Shown: positions 8,611 to 15,429 of the stretch, one piece after another | Layout: every line of letters starts with the position of its first letter | Position numbering within the stretch: the first letter of the stretch is position 1 | Origin: JBBQKF01 sp964549475 | GTDB taxonomy: Bacteria; Bacillota; Clostridia; Saccharofermentanales; UBA5734 | Direction of reading: 5' to 3' | DNA length: 20,971 bases | Assembly: GCA_964549475.1 (NCBI GenBank) | Contig: CAZJXH010000031.1 | Span: forward strand, 1 to 20,971 | Translations under genes and position numbers: made by a program | The notes under the pieces: model-generated | The model's input: only the letters and a program-made list of their open reading frames with translations | Database searches by the model: none | Told to the model about the DNA's origin: nothing

Positions 8611-11600
8611 TCAATTTAAATCATCCGTGTCGTCCAGTAAATCATCCTCGGGACTTGAAAGATCTAAATCCTCGAATATTCCAAGCATATCCTCTTCAAT
8701 GATGTTGCCATCCTCATCCAAAATGCCTTCAGAGAATCCTGCGTTTTTCAATTCATCCGTATCTTCCTGCATATTCAGTAAATCAGCAAGCATCGCCTTA
8801 TCGATTACCGGAACGTCATTCTCTTCTTCAACGGATTCTTTGATCGCAATAATCTTGTTTTCTTCCGAGAAGATGTTGACATCCAGGCCAAGGCTCTGCA
8901 GTTCTTTTACGAGGACTTTGAAGGATTCCGGCACTCCCGCTTCCGGGACGCTCTCCCCTTTGACAATCGCTTCATAGGTCTTTGTTCTGCCGCTGATGTC
9001 ATCGGATTTGACGGTCAGGATTTCTTGCAAAGTGTATGCCGCTCCATAAGCTTCCAGTGCCCAGACTTCCATTTCTCCGAAGCGCTGTCCTCCGAATTGC
9101 GCCTTGCCTCCGAGAGGCTGCTGGGTGACAAGGGAATATGGCCCGATGGATCTTGCATGGATCTTATCATCGACAAGATGCATCAATTTAAGAATGTACA
9201 TGTACCCGACTGTGATTCTGTTCTCGAAGCGCTCTCCGGTTCTTCCGTCATACAGGACGGTCTTGCCGTCATCATCCATGCCCGCTGCTTTAAACGCAAG
9301 CTTTAGATCCTCTTCCGTCGCTCCATCGAATACCGGCGTTGCAATCTTCCATCCGAGCAGATTGGCCGCGCGTCCAAGATGCACTTCCAGCAATTGTCCG
9401 ATGTTCATACGGGAAGGAACGCCCAGAGGATTCAGTACGATATCCAATGTTGTGCCATCCGGTAAGAACGGCATGTCCTCCTCTGGTAAAATTCTTGAAA
9501 TAACACCCTTGTTTCCATGCCGGCCGGCGATCTTGTCTCCAACCGAGATTTTTCTCTTCTGGGCGATATAGACACGAACCAGCTTGTTGACGCCATGTTT
9601 CAAATCATCATCGTTCTCACGGGTAAAGACTTTCACATCGACGATGATTCCGGATTCTCCATGAGGAACACGCACCGAAGTATCTCTCACCTCGCGGATT
9701 TTCTCACCGAAAATCGCCCGATAAAGCCGTTCTTCGGCAGTAAGCTCCGTCTCCCCCTTTGGTGTGACTTTACCGACCAGAATGTCCCCGGATCTTACTT
9801 CCGCACCGACCCGGATGACTCCATCCTCGTCAAGATCCTTCAGTACATCGTCTCCGACATTTGGAATCTCACGGGTGATTTCTTCCGGCCCGAGCTTCGT
9901 GTCTCTGGCTTCGCACTCATATTCTTCGATATGGATCGAGGTATAGACGTCATCCCGGACAAGCCGCTCGTTAAGAAGAATGGCATCTTCATAATTATAG
10001 CCTTCCCACGCCATGAATCCGATCAATACATTCTTACCAAGAGCCATTTCTCCGTTATCGGTGGAAGGGCCGTCCGCAAGAATATCTCCTGCCTTGACTT
10101 CGTCGCCCGCACGCACCAGCGGACGCTGGTTGATGCAGGTTCCCTGGTTGGATCTCATGTATTTTGAAAGATCATAGGTGTCTTTCGATGTTCTTCCTGT
10201 CTTGATGACAATTTTGTCGGCGGCGACAAATTCAACTACTCCGTCATGCTCCGCGACCTTGCATACTCCGGAGTCTTTAGCGGCGCGATATTCCATTCCT
10301 GTTCCAATGATCGGTGATTCTGTTTTGATCAAAGGTACAGCCTGGCGCTGCATGTTCGAGCCCATCAGCGCACGGTTCGCATCATCATTCCCAAGAAAAG
10401 GAATCAGGGATGTCGCGACCGATACAAGCTGTTTCGGAGAAACGTCCATCAAATCCACCTTGATGGTTTCCAGTTCCAAAAATTTATCCAGATAGCGGCA
10501 TATGACTTTCTTTGCCTGGAATCGGCCATCGGCGTCAAGCGGTTCGTTGGCCTGGGCGATATTGTAATAATCCTCTTCATCGGCGGTTAAGTAAACCACT
10601 TCTCTTGTAACAATTCCTTTTTCTTTGTCGTAAATGCGGTACGGCGTCTCAATAAATCCGTAATTGTTGACCTTGGCAAAAGTCGCAAGAGAGTTGATCA
10701 GTCCGATGTTGGGTCCTTCGGGTGTTTCAATCGGACACATACGGCCGTAATGAGAGGAATGAACATCGCGGACTTCAAAGTTTGCGCGCTCTCTGCTCAA
10801 GCCACCCGGCCCCAGTGCGGAAAGCCTCCTCTTATGAGTCAGCTCAGCCAGAGGATTGGGCTGGTCCATGAATTGGGAAAGCTGGGAGGATCCAAAAAAT
10901 TCTTTGATCGCGGCACTGATCGGTCTTGTGTTGACAAGCTGCTGCGGTGTTGTCGTCTCCATGTCTGTAACCGTTCCCATGCGTTCACGAACGACACGTT
11001 CCATACGGGCGAATCCCACACGGATTTGGTTCTGGAGCAGTTCTCCTACAGAGCGGATACGGCGGTTTCCTAAATGATCGATATCATCCACTTCGCCGAT
11101 TCCATATTCGATCCCGATGATGTAATTAATGGATGCGATAATGTCTTCAATCGTCAGGTGTTTTGGCATCAGTGCGTTCAAACTGGATCGCAATGCTTCT
11201 TCAAGTGTTTCGAGCATGTCGTTCTTTGATACTTTTACCTGGGCGATAATCTCCCTCAGTACCGCAGTTCTGACTTTTTCGTTCACACCAAGGGCGGACA
11301 GGTCAATTCCATCGATTTCTCCCGGTTTGAAATTCGCTTTTAAAAAGGTCAACGCATCCACACGGCTGTTCCCGATAATTTTTACCGGGGTCTCATGGAT
11401 TGTCACGGTATCTCCCACGATAACGATAGGATATACCGATACTTCATTCACGCCGGATTCCTGGATCAATTTCGCATGTTCTTTTGTTATGACCTCGTTG
11501 ACTTTGACAAGGACTTCGCCATCATCGTTTACAACAGTCTGTGCCGCTTTGTGTCCCACAAGCCTTGATTCGATGGCCAGTTTCTTGTTCAGCTTGAAAA

Positions 11601-12414
11601 TACCCACTCTTGCAAGATCGTATCTTTTGGGGTCAAAAAACATGTTCTTTAATAATGTCTCGGCACCTTCAACGGAAATCGGCTCACCAGGCCTCAGTTT
11701 TTTATAAAGCTCCTGCAATCCTTCTTCACGGTTCTTGCAGGTATCTTTTGCCAAAGTCGCTGTCAGCAGGCGTTCTTCTCCGAACATATTTAGAATTTCT
11801 TCGTTCGTTCCCAATCCGATCGATCTTAAAAAGATCGTAATGGGGAACTTTCTTGTACGATCAATGCGGACAGAAAGAATGTCGTTCGCATCGGTCTCAT
11901 ATTCCAGCCATGCCCCGCGGTTCGGAATAATCTGGGAAGAATACACTTCCTTGTCTGTTTTATCGTTGTGCAAAGAGAAATAAGCACCGGGGGAACGAAC
12001 CAGCTGGCTGATGATAACTCTTTCTGCGCCATTGATGATAAAGGTTCCGGTCGGAGTCATGATCGGAAATTCTCCGATGTAAATAAACTGTTCTTTGATT
12101 ATATCGTCTCTTTTGTTGTGAAGCCTGACTTTCACTCTGAGTGGAGCTGAAAAATTCGCATCTCTTTCTTTGCATTCGGGAATATTATAGGTTGGACTAT
12201 TGCTGTCGAACTCCTTGTCTATAAAAGATAATTCTATTTCTCCCGAGTAGTCTGTGATTGGCGATACATCGCGCAATACTTCCATTAGACCTTCATCAAG
12301 AAACCATTGATAAGAATTCTTCTGAATTTCAATTAAATCCGGCATTTCAATGACTTCATCGATTTTGGAATAAGTCATTCTCTCGGCTCTTCCCAATTTG
12401 ACGGGACGCACCAT
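8611..12414 (-). CDS. rpoB: DNA-directed RNA polymerase subunit beta
   Basis: Beta forms the other half of the RNA polymerase cleft and the rifampicin pocket. The rifampicin region (about 508-534) is wild type at the main resistance positions: Asp517, His527 and Ser532 match E. coli Asp516, His526 and Ser531. The catalytic-side segments RPLVRAGDEV, GYNYEDAILLNERLV, GRHGNKGVISRI and GGKAQFGGQRFGEMEVWALEAYGA are present. At 1267 residues it exceeds the Bacillus protein by roughly 70, explained by a very acidic C-terminal tail (from about residue 1200) rich in Asp, Glu and Leu. The ATG has GAGGTGA 7 nt upstream. The usual upstream neighbours rplJ and rplL are absent; a foldase gene ends 429 bp upstream, so rpoB relies on its own promoter (12598-12626). 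Confidence 0.98.
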   Translation of the reverse strand: MVRPVKLGRAERMTYSKIDEVIEMPDLIEIQKNSYQWFLDEGLMEVLRDVSPITDYSGEIELSFIDKEFDSNSPTYNIPECKERDANFSAPLRVKVRLHNKRDDIIKEQFIYIGEFPIMTPTGTFIINGAERVIISQLVRSPGAYFSLHNDKTDKEVYSSQIIPNRGAWLEYETDANDILSVRIDRTRKFPITIFLRSIGLGTNEEILNMFGEERLLTATLAKDTCKNREEGLQELYKKLRPGEPISVEGAETLLKNMFFDPKRYDLARVGIFKLNKKLAIESRLVGHKAAQTVVNDDGEVLVKVNEVITKEHAKLIQESGVNEVSVYPIVIVGDTVTIHETPVKIIGNSRVDALTFLKANFKPGEIDGIDLSALGVNEKVRTAVLREIIAQVKVSKNDMLETLEEALRSSLNALMPKHLTIEDIIASINYIIGIEYGIGEVDDIDHLGNRRIRSVGELLQNQIRVGFARMERVVRERMGTVTDMETTTPQQLVNTRPISAAIKEFFGSSQLSQFMDQPNPLAELTHKRRLSALGPGGLSRERANFEVRDVHSSHYGRMCPIETPEGPNIGLINSLATFAKVNNYGFIETPYRIYDKEKGIVTREVVYLTADEEDYYNIAQANEPLDADGRFQAKKVICRYLDKFLELETIKVDLMDVSPKQLVSVATSLIPFLGNDDANRALMGSNMQRQAVPLIKTESPIIGTGMEYRAAKDSGVCKVAEHDGVVEFVAADKIVIKTGRTSKDTYDLSKYMRSNQGTCINQRPLVRAGDEVKAGDILADGPSTDNGEMALGKNVLIGFMAWEGYNYEDAILLNERLVRDDVYTSIHIEEYECEARDTKLGPEEITREIPNVGDDVLKDLDEDGVIRVGAEVRSGDILVGKVTPKGETELTAEERLYRAIFGEKIREVRDTSVRVPHGESGIIVDVKVFTRENDDDLKHGVNKLVRVYIAQKRKISVGDKIAGRHGNKGVISRILPEEDMPFLPDGTTLDIVLNPLGVPSRMNIGQLLEVHLGRAANLLGWKIATPVFDGATEEDLKLAFKAAGMDDDGKTVLYDGRTGERFENRITVGYMYILKLMHLVDDKIHARSIGPYSLVTQQPLGGKAQFGGQRFGEMEVWALEAYGAAYTLQEILTVKSDDISGRTKTYEAIVKGESVPEAGVPESFKVLVKELQSLGLDVNIFSEENKIIAIKESVEEENDVPVIDKAMLADLLNMQEDTDELKNAGFSEGILDEDGNIIEEDMLGIFEDLDLSSPEDDLLDDTDDLN

Positions 12415-12435
12415 TAATGATCACCTCGCGTATTT

Positions 12436-12448
12436 ACGGCTAGGCCGT
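12436..12448 (-). promoter_or_regulatory. Small hairpin in the rpoB leader
   Basis: ACGGC and GCCGT form a 5-bp stem with a 3-nt loop just upstream of the rpoB ribosome binding site. There is no U-tract, so it is not a terminator. It could affect translation initiation or leader stability; this is speculative. Confidence 0.4.
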
Positions 12449-12580
12449 TTTCTTTTGTAAACTCACTTCATAAGCAAGTTCCGTTGCTTCTGTTATTTTG
12501 TTTATGATCTCTGCTATTTTCCCCGTCAAGTTAGAATACCCCTGACTGCGTTGTGAATGGGCATAGCTATCCCTTTACCC

Positions 12581-12604
12581 TTATAACGCGTTATAACATG
12601 TTAT
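12581..12604. promoter_or_regulatory. Overlapping palindromes over the rpoB start site
   Basis: TTATAACGCGTTATAA (12581-12596) is a perfect 16-bp palindrome and ATAACATGTTAT (12593-12604) a perfect 12-bp palindrome overlapping it. Equivalent half-sites start at 12581, 12591 and 12601 (TTATAACGCG, TTATAACATG, TTATCACTGG), exactly 10 bp apart. They cover the predicted -10 and transcription start of rpoB, the usual place for a repressor operator. The protein is unknown. Confidence 0.55.
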
Positions 12605-12626
12605 CACTGGTTTCTTGTTATGTCAA
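12598..12626 (-). promoter_or_regulatory. Predicted rpoB-rpoC promoter
   Basis: On the minus strand a perfect TTGACA (12621-12626) is 17 bp from TAACAT (12598-12603), which has the TG of an extended -10. The predicted start near 12591 gives a leader of about 175 nt. The perfect -35 and correct spacing are strong; the -10 matches in four of six positions. Confidence 0.7.
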
Positions 12627-12731
12627 GAAAATTTTCTATCATCATTTCAATCATTCCGAAAATATTTATTATTTCTGATAAATATTTTTTAAATATTATT
12701 CAACATCAAAGAAGACCGGATAAGACAATGA

Positions 12732-12761
12732 AGGGTGGACGGCATTTCTGCTTTCCACCCT
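12732..12761 (-). terminator. Probable terminator after the foldase gene
   Basis: On the minus strand AGGGTGGA pairs perfectly with TCCACCCT; inside, a 2-nt internal loop is followed by GCA/TGC pairing. It begins about 80 nt after the foldase stop. The following tract (TCATTGTCTT) is poor in U, so termination efficiency is uncertain. Confidence 0.5.
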
Positions 12762-12843
12762 CTTTCCTGTTTGATATTCCTGACTCCCGATATGCATTGA
12801 AATCCTGGCGATATCCGACAGTTCTTCAATAAACCATTCTTCG

Positions 12844-14613
12844 TTATTTGGAAGAAGCAGCGGTGCTGGTATCTGCCACTTTTGGCAGGCCCATGGTAAA
12901 CAGTCTTATTCCAAAATCGCTGATTTTATATGTATAGGAAGTGGATGTTTTCTTTTCGTCCAGTTGGGCGGTATATTTTGTTTGTGCAAGGGTTGTCTTG
13001 ATGGTTGCTGAATTCCTTGAAAGAGCAGTAGTGGCTTTATTTTCGATAAAACGCATAATGTGGTAACCGTAATCTGTACGCACAATCGCCTGGTCGCCGG
13101 CTTTTCTGCTGGAGTCATAACACCAGTCATTGAATTCCTGCTTCATGGAGTCGCGTTTGACATTCTCATATAAACCACCGGTTGTAGTCGTTGCGGTATC
13201 GGATGAATTGTCTGCTACCAATGCGATAAACGCATCAAGCGACGTGCATTTTGTTAATAATTCCTGTGCTTTAGTTCTTGCCGCAGTCCATTCTTCAACG
13301 GTGAATACAGCACCGGAAGTAGTATCCTTATCCTTGTTGGGAGTGATCAGGATATGCCGTACGGTCGGTAATGTCTCCTGGGCATCGCGGGTGATGAAAT
13401 AAACCGCATAGTACCCGCCATTCGAGGAAAATACCTTCTTGTCACCCAGCTTGCGGGCTGCGTCGAAAAACCATGTTCCCATATCCGTGCTGGCGCTGTC
13501 GATGTTTGTTTTTGCAAGGCTGCGCAATATGGAGGTGTCTTCGTTCAATCGTGCAGAATCGTATGCGGCTTTTTCTGCCGCCGTCATTGCTGCCAGCACA
13601 TCCGCTTTTGCTTTTTCTGCGGCTTTTGTGGTCTCGGCTTCTGTCGCTCTTGTCTTATCTTCTGTCGCTTTTTCTGCATCGGTCATTTTTGCATAGGCAG
13701 CTGCTTTTGCAGCTTCTGTCGCTGCGGTTTCGGCTGATTTTTCTGCGGCTTCCTTTTCGCTGACTAATTTTTTAAAGGAGGCTTCATCGGTAACCTTGGT
13801 CAGAAATGCTTCTGCTGCAGCTTTTGATTTTGCATCGAATGCCGCGGTCTCTTCTGTTGTTTCGCCGGTTTTTGTCTCTGTTTTAAAGTATGTCAGACGG
13901 AATGTCACAGTGTCGTATTTGTCTTTGTTACTATTGTATTGATCCGCAATTTCCTGATCGGCCACTTCAACGGCTGCCAAGGTTGCGTTCGCATATTTTG
14001 TCGCCAGGGACTGTTTCATGAAAATGGGTTTCAGCGAGTCTATTGTGACCCCTTTCCCAAACATGTTGATCAAATATTGATCCGCTTTCACCTGGTCTCC
14101 CGTCTGGGTGATCAGGTTATCGAACATATCGGTTATTTCTTTCTGTTCATCCGCTGTCAGTGCCATGTTCGACGCTTTGGCAAGATCATATTGTATTTGA
14201 ATTTCAACAATCGATTTGGCAGCCATATCATAAGTGTAATCCTGCCACGTCTTATCGGTAAAACCCGTTTCTGTGCATTTCGCAGCTAATTGTGCTTTCC
14301 CTGCCGCTGTTGCATTGTCGATTTCCAATTGCTGCAATGCGCTTGCATAATAGTAACTGAATTCAACACTGGAAACTTTGTTCCCGCCAATTGTCATCGG
14401 AGTAAATATTTTTTGTGGAATCGCAAAATAAATCATCGCCCATATTCCTATTGATAAAACAAGAATCACTGCGATAATCGGTGTAAAGATACGCAGAAAC
14501 CTACTGCTTTTTTTAATGGGTTTCTTGCCACCATCTTTTGATTTCAGGCTGTTCAGTCGTTCTTTTCTTTCGAGGCGCTTCTCCTCGGAATTCCATTTTT
14601 CCGAATTATCCAT
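12844..14613 (-). CDS. Membrane-anchored parvulin-type peptidyl-prolyl isomerase (PrsA/SurA-like foldase)
   Basis: The 589-residue protein should fold exported proteins on the outer face of the membrane. A charged cytoplasmic N-terminus (1-40) is followed by one membrane segment (about 42-64) with no lipobox, so it is an anchored rather than lipid-modified protein. Residues 75-235 resemble the helical SurA_N/PrsA chaperone part. A clear parvulin domain spans about 416-526 (VRHILITP, GGLYENV, GYHIMRFIE). A second, degenerate parvulin-like module covers about 236-409 and is split by an Ala/Lys/Glu-rich helical insert (about 286-356). The two modules share W-x-x-D-x-x-R-K-x-G-D (W381 and W497). 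The ATG has a GGATGGAG site and its own promoter. It takes the place normally held by rplJ/rplL upstream of rpoB. The PPIase assignment is firm; activity of the first module is doubtful. Confidence 0.85.
   Translation of the reverse strand: MDNSEKWNSEEKRLERKERLNSLKSKDGGKKPIKKSSRFLRIFTPIIAVILVLSIGIWAMIYFAIPQKIFTPMTIGGNKVSSVEFSYYYASALQQLEIDNATAAGKAQLAAKCTETGFTDKTWQDYTYDMAAKSIVEIQIQYDLAKASNMALTADEQKEITDMFDNLITQTGDQVKADQYLINMFGKGVTIDSLKPIFMKQSLATKYANATLAAVEVADQEIADQYNSNKDKYDTVTFRLTYFKTETKTGETTEETAAFDAKSKAAAEAFLTKVTDEASFKKLVSEKEAAEKSAETAATEAAKAAAYAKMTDAEKATEDKTRATEAETTKAAEKAKADVLAAMTAAEKAAYDSARLNEDTSILRSLAKTNIDSASTDMGTWFFDAARKLGDKKVFSSNGGYYAVYFITRDAQETLPTVRHILITPNKDKDTTSGAVFTVEEWTAARTKAQELLTKCTSLDAFIALVADNSSDTATTTTGGLYENVKRDSMKQEFNDWCYDSSRKAGDQAIVRTDYGYHIMRFIENKATTALSRNSATIKTTLAQTKYTAQLDEKKTSTSYTYKISDFGIRLFTMGLPKVADTSTAASSK
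13545..13755 (-). repeat. Low-complexity Ala/Lys/Glu/Thr coding repeat in the foldase gene
   Basis: This stretch encodes about residues 287-356 and consists almost only of Ala, Lys, Glu, Thr and Asp codons, with recurrent AEKA, ATEA and MT(D)AEKA motifs. On the plus strand it shows repeated TTTTTCTGC and CTTCTGTCGC words. It predicts a long charged alpha-helix or coiled coil. Confidence 0.7.
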
Positions 14614-14770
14614 GTTCGCTCCATCCTTTTTATCAAAAATTTATTAAGTCATTCCATGCAACAAAAAGTATTATACACACAACTTCTAATATTGTACAAC
14701 ATAATTAAAAATATTAATTGGAATTAAATAAATATATACATTTTTGTACTTCTATTTCCACAATTTCGCC
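14614..14770. other. Intergenic region between the recombinase-like and foldase genes
   Basis: This very AT-rich 157-bp spacer carries the foldase promoter and a dyad TTAATT-GG-AATTAA (14714-14727) followed on the minus strand by ATATTTTTAA. The dyad is too weak to call a terminator for the upstream gene with confidence. Confidence 0.5.
14670..14698 (-). promoter_or_regulatory. Predicted foldase promoter
   Basis: On the minus strand a perfect TATAAT (14670-14675) lies 17 bp after TGTACA (14693-14698; four of six matches to TTGACA). The start near 14663 would be about 50 nt before the foldase ATG. It suggests the foldase gene is transcribed independently of the recombinase-like gene. Confidence 0.65.
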
Positions 14771-15355
14771 TTATTTCTTCCTGGAATACCCGATTTCAGC
14801 GGCTTTCTTGTAGAAAGAAGTACTTTTCATTCCGCTTTTCCGAATCGCTTCAACCCCTGTTATCCGGCCTTGCTCCCACTCTTTGCAGATCTCGCGGAAT
14901 CCGACCGGAATGCTTACAGGCGGGCGTCCGATTCTTCTTCCTTCCCTTCTTGCCGCCCGGATCCCTTCTTTTTTACGGGTTGACATCGTCTGTCGGTCAA
15001 GGGACTCCAGTGATTTTATCATCCTCATCGTGCTTTTGCTGGAAGCGGAGCGAGTATCGAAAGATTCGTCGAGAGCGATAAAATCCGCTCCTTTCGAGAG
15101 AATCATCTCCACCCTTTCGATAAAATCCCTGATCTGATAGCAGAACCGGTCCAGGGATGCGACATAGAACAAATCTCCGGGCTGCAAGAGACTCAGCGCT
15201 TTTTCGAGCTGCTCCGGTGCCGGATTTGCAGCATCGTTTCTCTTTTGCTGCTCGACAAACAACTTGTCGAAACCGCCGATACTATCCAGTTGTGAAGCCT
15301 GTCTCGCCACATCGGGATCTCTTTTATCCAGTCGAATATATCCGTATCTCGGCAT
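14771..15355 (-). CDS. Serine recombinase (resolvase/invertase)-like protein lacking the catalytic serine
   Basis: The 194-residue protein has the full layout of a small resolvase: N-terminal catalytic fold (1-105), E-helix (about 108-145, with ARREGRRIGRPP) and a C-terminal helix-turn-helix (about 150-188). Compared with gamma-delta resolvase from memory, Tyr6, Arg8, the LDR arginine (Arg70) and the two E-helix arginines (Arg121, Arg127) are kept, but the nucleophile Ser10 is Asp10, the Arg71 equivalent is Tyr73, and the RP motif arginine (Arg45) is missing. It therefore should not cut DNA. The reading frame is intact and the ATG has a good AAAGGAGA site, so it is a maintained gene, not decay. 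It lies 74 bp after the CNNM gene with no terminator between, so co-transcription is likely. Probable role: site-specific DNA binding; target unknown. Confidence 0.85.
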   Translation of the reverse strand: MPRYGYIRLDKRDPDVARQASQLDSIGGFDKLFVEQQKRNDAANPAPEQLEKALSLLQPGDLFYVASLDRFCYQIRDFIERVEMILSKGADFIALDESFDTRSASSKSTMRMIKSLESLDRQTMSTRKKEGIRAARREGRRIGRPPVSIPVGFREICKEWEQGRITGVEAIRKSGMKSTSFYKKAAEIGYSRKK

Positions 15356-15429
15356 TTGGAAATCTCCTTTGATCCATTGAAAAAGATTCTGGGAATAAAG
15401 CCGTTCTGCTGTCTTTTATTTTAGCAATG

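Larger units (their letters stand above)
12415..12843. other. Intergenic region between the foldase gene and rpoB
   Basis: This 429-bp stretch has no supported gene. On the minus strand it contains the foldase terminator-like hairpin (12732-12761), a very AT-rich block (about 12640-12710) that could act as an UP element, a palindrome AGAAAATTTTCT (12626-12637), the rpoB promoter, overlapping palindromes at its start site, a possible second promoter (TTGACG at 12524-12529, CATAAA at 12501-12506, 17-bp spacing), and a short hairpin ACGGC/GCCGT (12436-12448) about 12 nt before the ribosome binding site. Confidence 0.75.

Noticed and set aside
12526..12564. 12-codon leader peptide (MPIHNAVRGILT) in the rpoB leader
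   Set aside because: Only a weak AGGG-like site upstream, no run of regulatory codons, and no terminator/antiterminator pair after it.
12620..12832. 70-codon plus-strand open frame upstream of rpoB
   Set aside because: No ribosome binding site; it covers the rpoB promoter, the AT-rich block and the hairpin, and shows no domain.
13439..13763. Plus-strand frames rich in Ser, Ala, Leu and Phe
   Set aside because: They are the reverse complement of the Ala/Lys/Glu repeat of the foldase gene.
14771..15355. Resolvase gene as sign of a transposon or integrated element
   Set aside because: No transposase, terminal inverted repeats, target-site duplication or att-like repeats seen nearby, and the protein lacks its catalytic serine.
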